64,000 bases of DNA, from the NCBI GenBank assembly GCA_032622095.1, contig CP136069.1:80934958-80998957 (forward strand). The letters run 5' to 3'. Below, piece after piece: positions 60,701 to 64,000 of the stretch; within the stretch, counting starts at the first letter, position 1; each line of letters opens with the position of its first letter. Below the pieces are notes generated by a model. The model saw only the letters and a list, made by a program, of their open reading frames with translations, was not told the DNA's origin and searched no databases. The DNA is from Siphonodentalium dalli (lineage: Eukaryota; Mollusca; Scaphopoda; Gadilida; Siphonodentaliidae). A program made the position numbers and the translations under genes.

Positions 60701-62895
60701 TGGCCAAGGGCAGAGGGTCAGCTGCCCCCCCCCCGCTCTGGTATATACGTCATGTTACACGCATGTGGGCCCCTGTGACACAGCGTTCCCGATAAACCTA
60801 TACCCCCCGATACGGTGTCCTCATAAAACTACTCTCTCACCTATATTTTGGGTCCCCATATACCTACTCTCCCACACGGTGTGTCCGATAAACCTCTGAT
60901 ATGGCGTCCCCATAAAACTACACTCTCACTCAGGGGCCACATAAACCTGCTCTCCGACACATATACTATAATTATGAAAGTCCATCCATCGTTTGATCAG
61001 CTAGAGATTGCTAAACACAAAATCTGGTCGACATCTGTGATGGCCAAATCACAAGTCTAATTAAAAGAAAAACTTATGGAATTTCTGCCAATGCTGAATA
61101 TAGGTCGCTTGCAGAAATTGTCAACGATTATTTTGATAAATAAGATAATAAATTGAAAATTGAAACAACGGTCTCGCTGATTTATTCCATATTGTCAGGA
61201 ATTCCATTTAGTTTTTTGTTTATTCAGACTTCTCGGAGAAAGATGATTTCTATTGGTTTTTCTTTTAATTAGATTTTTGATTTGGCCATCACACAATATG
61301 TCAACCAGATAATTAAATCTTAATCGGTCATATTTTTAGTGAAGTCTATTTGTGCGACCATTTTTGTGATAAAATTTTCACAAAATTACTAAACCTTGTG
61401 ATATAATGATATTGCTGGTTTTTGAACCCAAATAGTCATATTGTGCTGTAAAAATACAAGATTTAACACATAAAACTATTTTCAGTCGCCAGAAAAATGG
61501 CATGTCCTGTCCCGCTCGCCCCTTGGCCAAGGGCAGCTGCCCCCCACTCTGGTATATACGTCATGTTACACGCATGTGGGCCCCTGTGACACAGCGTTAC
61601 CGACAAACCCACTCCCCGATACGGTGTCCTCATAAAACTACTCTCTCACCTATATTTTGGGTCCCCATATACCTACTCTCCCACATGGTGTGCCCGATAA
61701 ACCTCTGATATGGCGTCCCCATAAAACTACACTCTCACTCAGGGGCCACATACACCTGCTCTCCGACACATACTATAATTATGAAAATCGATCCATCCAT
61801 CGTTTGCTCAGCTGGAGATTGCTAAACACAAAATTCCCTCCCCAAAATCTGGTCGACATCTGTGATGGCCAAATCACAAGTCTAATTAAAAGAAAAACTT
61901 ATGGAATTTCTGCCAATGCTGAATATAGGTCGCTTGCAGAAATTGTCAACGATTATTTTGATAAATAAGATAATAAATTGAAAATTGAAACAATGGTCGC
62001 GCTGATTTATTCCGTATTGTCAGGAATTCCATATAGTTTTTTGTTTATTCAGACTTCTTGGAGAAAGATGATTTCCTTTGGTTTTTCTTTTAATTAGATT
62101 TTTGATTTGGCCATCACACAATATATGTCAACCAGATAATTAAATCTTAATCGGTCATATTTTTTGTGACGTCTATTTGTGCGACCATTTGTGTTATAAA
62201 ATTTTCACAAAATTACTAAACCTTGTGATATAATGATATTGCTGGTTTTTGAACCCAAATAGTCAGATTGTGCTGTAAAAATACAAGATTTAACACATAA
62301 AACTATTTTCAGTCGCCAGAAAAATGGCATGTCCTGTCCCGCTCGCCCCTTGGCCAAGGGCAGGGGGGTCGGTTGCCCCCCCCCCCCGCTCTGGTATATA
62401 CGTCATGTTAATCGCATGTGGGCCCATGTGACACAGCGTTCCCGATAAACCTACTCCCCGATACGGTGTCCTCATAAAACTACTGCCTTACCTATATTTT
62501 GGGCCCCCATATACCTACTCTCCCACACGGTGTGCCCGATAAACCTCTGATATGGCGTCCCCATAAAACTACACTCTCACCCAGGGGCCACATAAACCTG
62601 CTCTCCGACACATACTATAATTATGAAAATCCATCCATCGTTTGCTCAGCTAGAGATTGCTAAACACAAAATCTGGTCGACATCTGTGATGGTCAAATCA
62701 CAAGTCTAATTAAAAGAAAAACTTATGGAATTTCTGAAAATGCTGAATATAGGTCGCTTGCAGAAATTGTCAACGATTATTTTGATAAATAAGATAATAA
62801 AATTGAAACAACGGTCGCGCTGATTTATTCAGTATTGTCAGGAATTCCATTTCGTTTTTTGTTTATTCAGACTTCTCGGAGAAAGATGATTTCCA
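54722..62895. repeat. 815-bp satellite array, ten units plus a partial
   Basis: Units start GCGCTGATTTATTC at 54722, 55562, 56369, 57184, 57996, 58811, 59623, 60351, 61174 (TCGCTGATTTATTC), 61999 and 62817. Lengths are 807-840 bp except one of 728 bp (59623-60350), which lost about 85 bp of its sub-repeat zone. Each unit holds a variable C run (AGCTGCCCC...), an internal sub-repeat zone (CATATACCTACTCTCCCACA, CCGATAAACCTCTGATATGG, CATAAAACTACACTCTCAC), and a conserved part GGTCGACATCTGTGATGG. The antisense frame of 88-90 codons in several units is not maintained in all, because the C run changes phase. Confidence 0.97.
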
Positions 62896-63559
62896 TGCAC
62901 TGCAAATAAGAGTGTTCAGATTTGAACGCGTTCAGTCCCGGATGTGTTCAGTTACTGAACAGTAAGTGTTCAATTTTGAACGTATATGTTCAGAAAACTC
63001 ATTTATTAACGGTAGTGTTCAAACCTGCATGGACGTCGATCCGCTTGTGTTAGTATACTTAGTTACTTCATATATATATATCGCATATGCTTACGGGATT
63101 AATGAATACTCGTATGTGAAAATGATGTCTTGTGACTTCTATTTTGAACAATTGTGAAACTAAATGCGGATGCGCTGGTCTATTTTGCTTCACGATGAGT
63201 TTTGTTTTGTTTTGAACATTTTCCAGATCGGTAGAAAACACATCAGGGACGTGGTGGCGACACGGGGGGGGGGGGGGGGGAGGGGGGTAGTTGTAAATTG
63301 CAAATCCGGGATATAAAATTACACCCCTCCCCAAATGGAAATTAACCCATTTAGTCAAATCCGCATCACATATCCATGAATATATATAGTGTTCATATAT
63401 TGATCGATGCCGATACTTTTTATGTTGCCGGTTCATCACTTGTGTAGAAAATCACGATATAATACGATCCCACGCTATTTTGTGTTACAGTAATTTCAGT
63501 ATTGAACACTGCCGTTCAGTCCGTGTTCGATTCTCTTGAACATATGTGTTCAATGTGAG
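62896..63559. mobile_element. GTTCA-palindrome element interrupting the satellite
   Basis: Begins CACTGCAAATAAGAGTGTTC exactly where the satellite unit breaks (after GATTTCCATG). The left 110 bp contains repeated GTTCA/TGAAC palindromes (GTTCAGATTTGAAC, GTTCAGTTACTGAAC, GTTCAATTTTGAAC). Similar boxes return at 63500-63559, ending GTTCAATGTG. A run of 17 G lies at 63264-63280. CAC...GTG ends fit a CACTA-type or related element, but the terminal repeats match only partly. Confidence 0.5.
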
Positions 63560-64000
63560 ACCACGGGCATGGTCATTAATCATTCGCGCATAACTAATGG
63601 CATGTGATCCCACTGGACTGTCTGCATTGAGTTCTCTTTACAAAATAGCATGTAGCGTCGTCTTTTGAAACATGATATCGTTCCACGCAACTGGCATTAA
63701 TTAATTTCGGTTTGAATATCTGTGCAGTTTAATGTATATGGATGGATAAAGCCTTCACATTGATGGAACCAAGTCAGTTGCGCCATTCTTTGGCGTTAGA
63801 TTAAAGGTTCGAAACATAGTTGGTATTTATAGGGTCTTTACTGACAGGAGACAAGGACAAGTTTATCAATACAGCCTGCACTCTGCATGGTAAGTACCGG
63901 TATATGTAATCCAATGTATCATCATCATAATTGTCAGCATATGTGTTTATGTATATATCTAAAAACATGCAAAGTTAAAATTTTGACAATTCAGTTGAGG
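63560..64000. other. Unassigned to window end
   Basis: No gene or repeat recognised. Confidence 0.35.

Overview
This is a eukaryotic, AT-rich, repeat-dominated window, most likely from a marine invertebrate. The evidence is a spliced C-type lectin gene with phase-1 introns, several APE-type LINEs with microsatellite tails, many DNA-transposon-derived MITEs, satellite arrays, and no operon-like gene packing. Frequent TACATGTA-type tracts remind me of bivalve genomes, but I cannot fix the phylum from sequence alone. No tRNA, rRNA, CRISPR array or bacterial gene was recognised.

Layout. 0.6-11.5 kb: an array of short TTCTT/AAGAA palindromes begins at a CACTG terminus (596) and a matching inverted terminus closes at 11508. 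Between them lie a 384-bp satellite (1.5-4.2 kb), CACT-ended MITEs, polyC hairpins, two near-perfect hairpin MITEs and a TTAA-flanked element. 11.8-13.0 kb: two exons of a C-type lectin, the only credible host gene. 13-17 kb: unassigned sequence plus short tandem repeats. 17.4-20.5 kb: a decayed LINE. 21.5-23.9 kb: a CTTAAG-palindrome element that received two different TTAA-inserting elements side by side. 23.9-24.5 kb: antisense LINE 3' end. 24.8-25.6 kb: minisatellites.

28.1-33.2 kb: a 5.05-kb foldback element with arms of about 2.2 kb, carrying repeated AAGATGGCGGC-like boxes. 33.2-41.3 kb: hairpin MITEs, a GC-rich 9-bp inverted minisatellite abutting a LINE fragment, a PIF/Harbinger-like remnant, a (GA)n tract, and a 684-bp element with RSS-like CACAGTG/CACGGTG ends and a 5-bp target duplication (Transib-like). 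41.3-52.6 kb: a LINE graveyard. It includes one nearly open copy (a single internal stop) nested in another LINE, and one copy flanked by an 84-bp direct repeat. 54.4-62.9 kb: a minisatellite, then ten full units of an approximately 815-bp satellite with a dimeric higher-order pattern, broken at 62895 by a GTTCA-palindrome element.

The window therefore reads as one small immune-type or lectin gene embedded in layered transposon insertions. The most interesting parts are the insertion relationships and unusual termini rather than a multi-gene pathway. All calls come from reading the sequence; no database search was possible.
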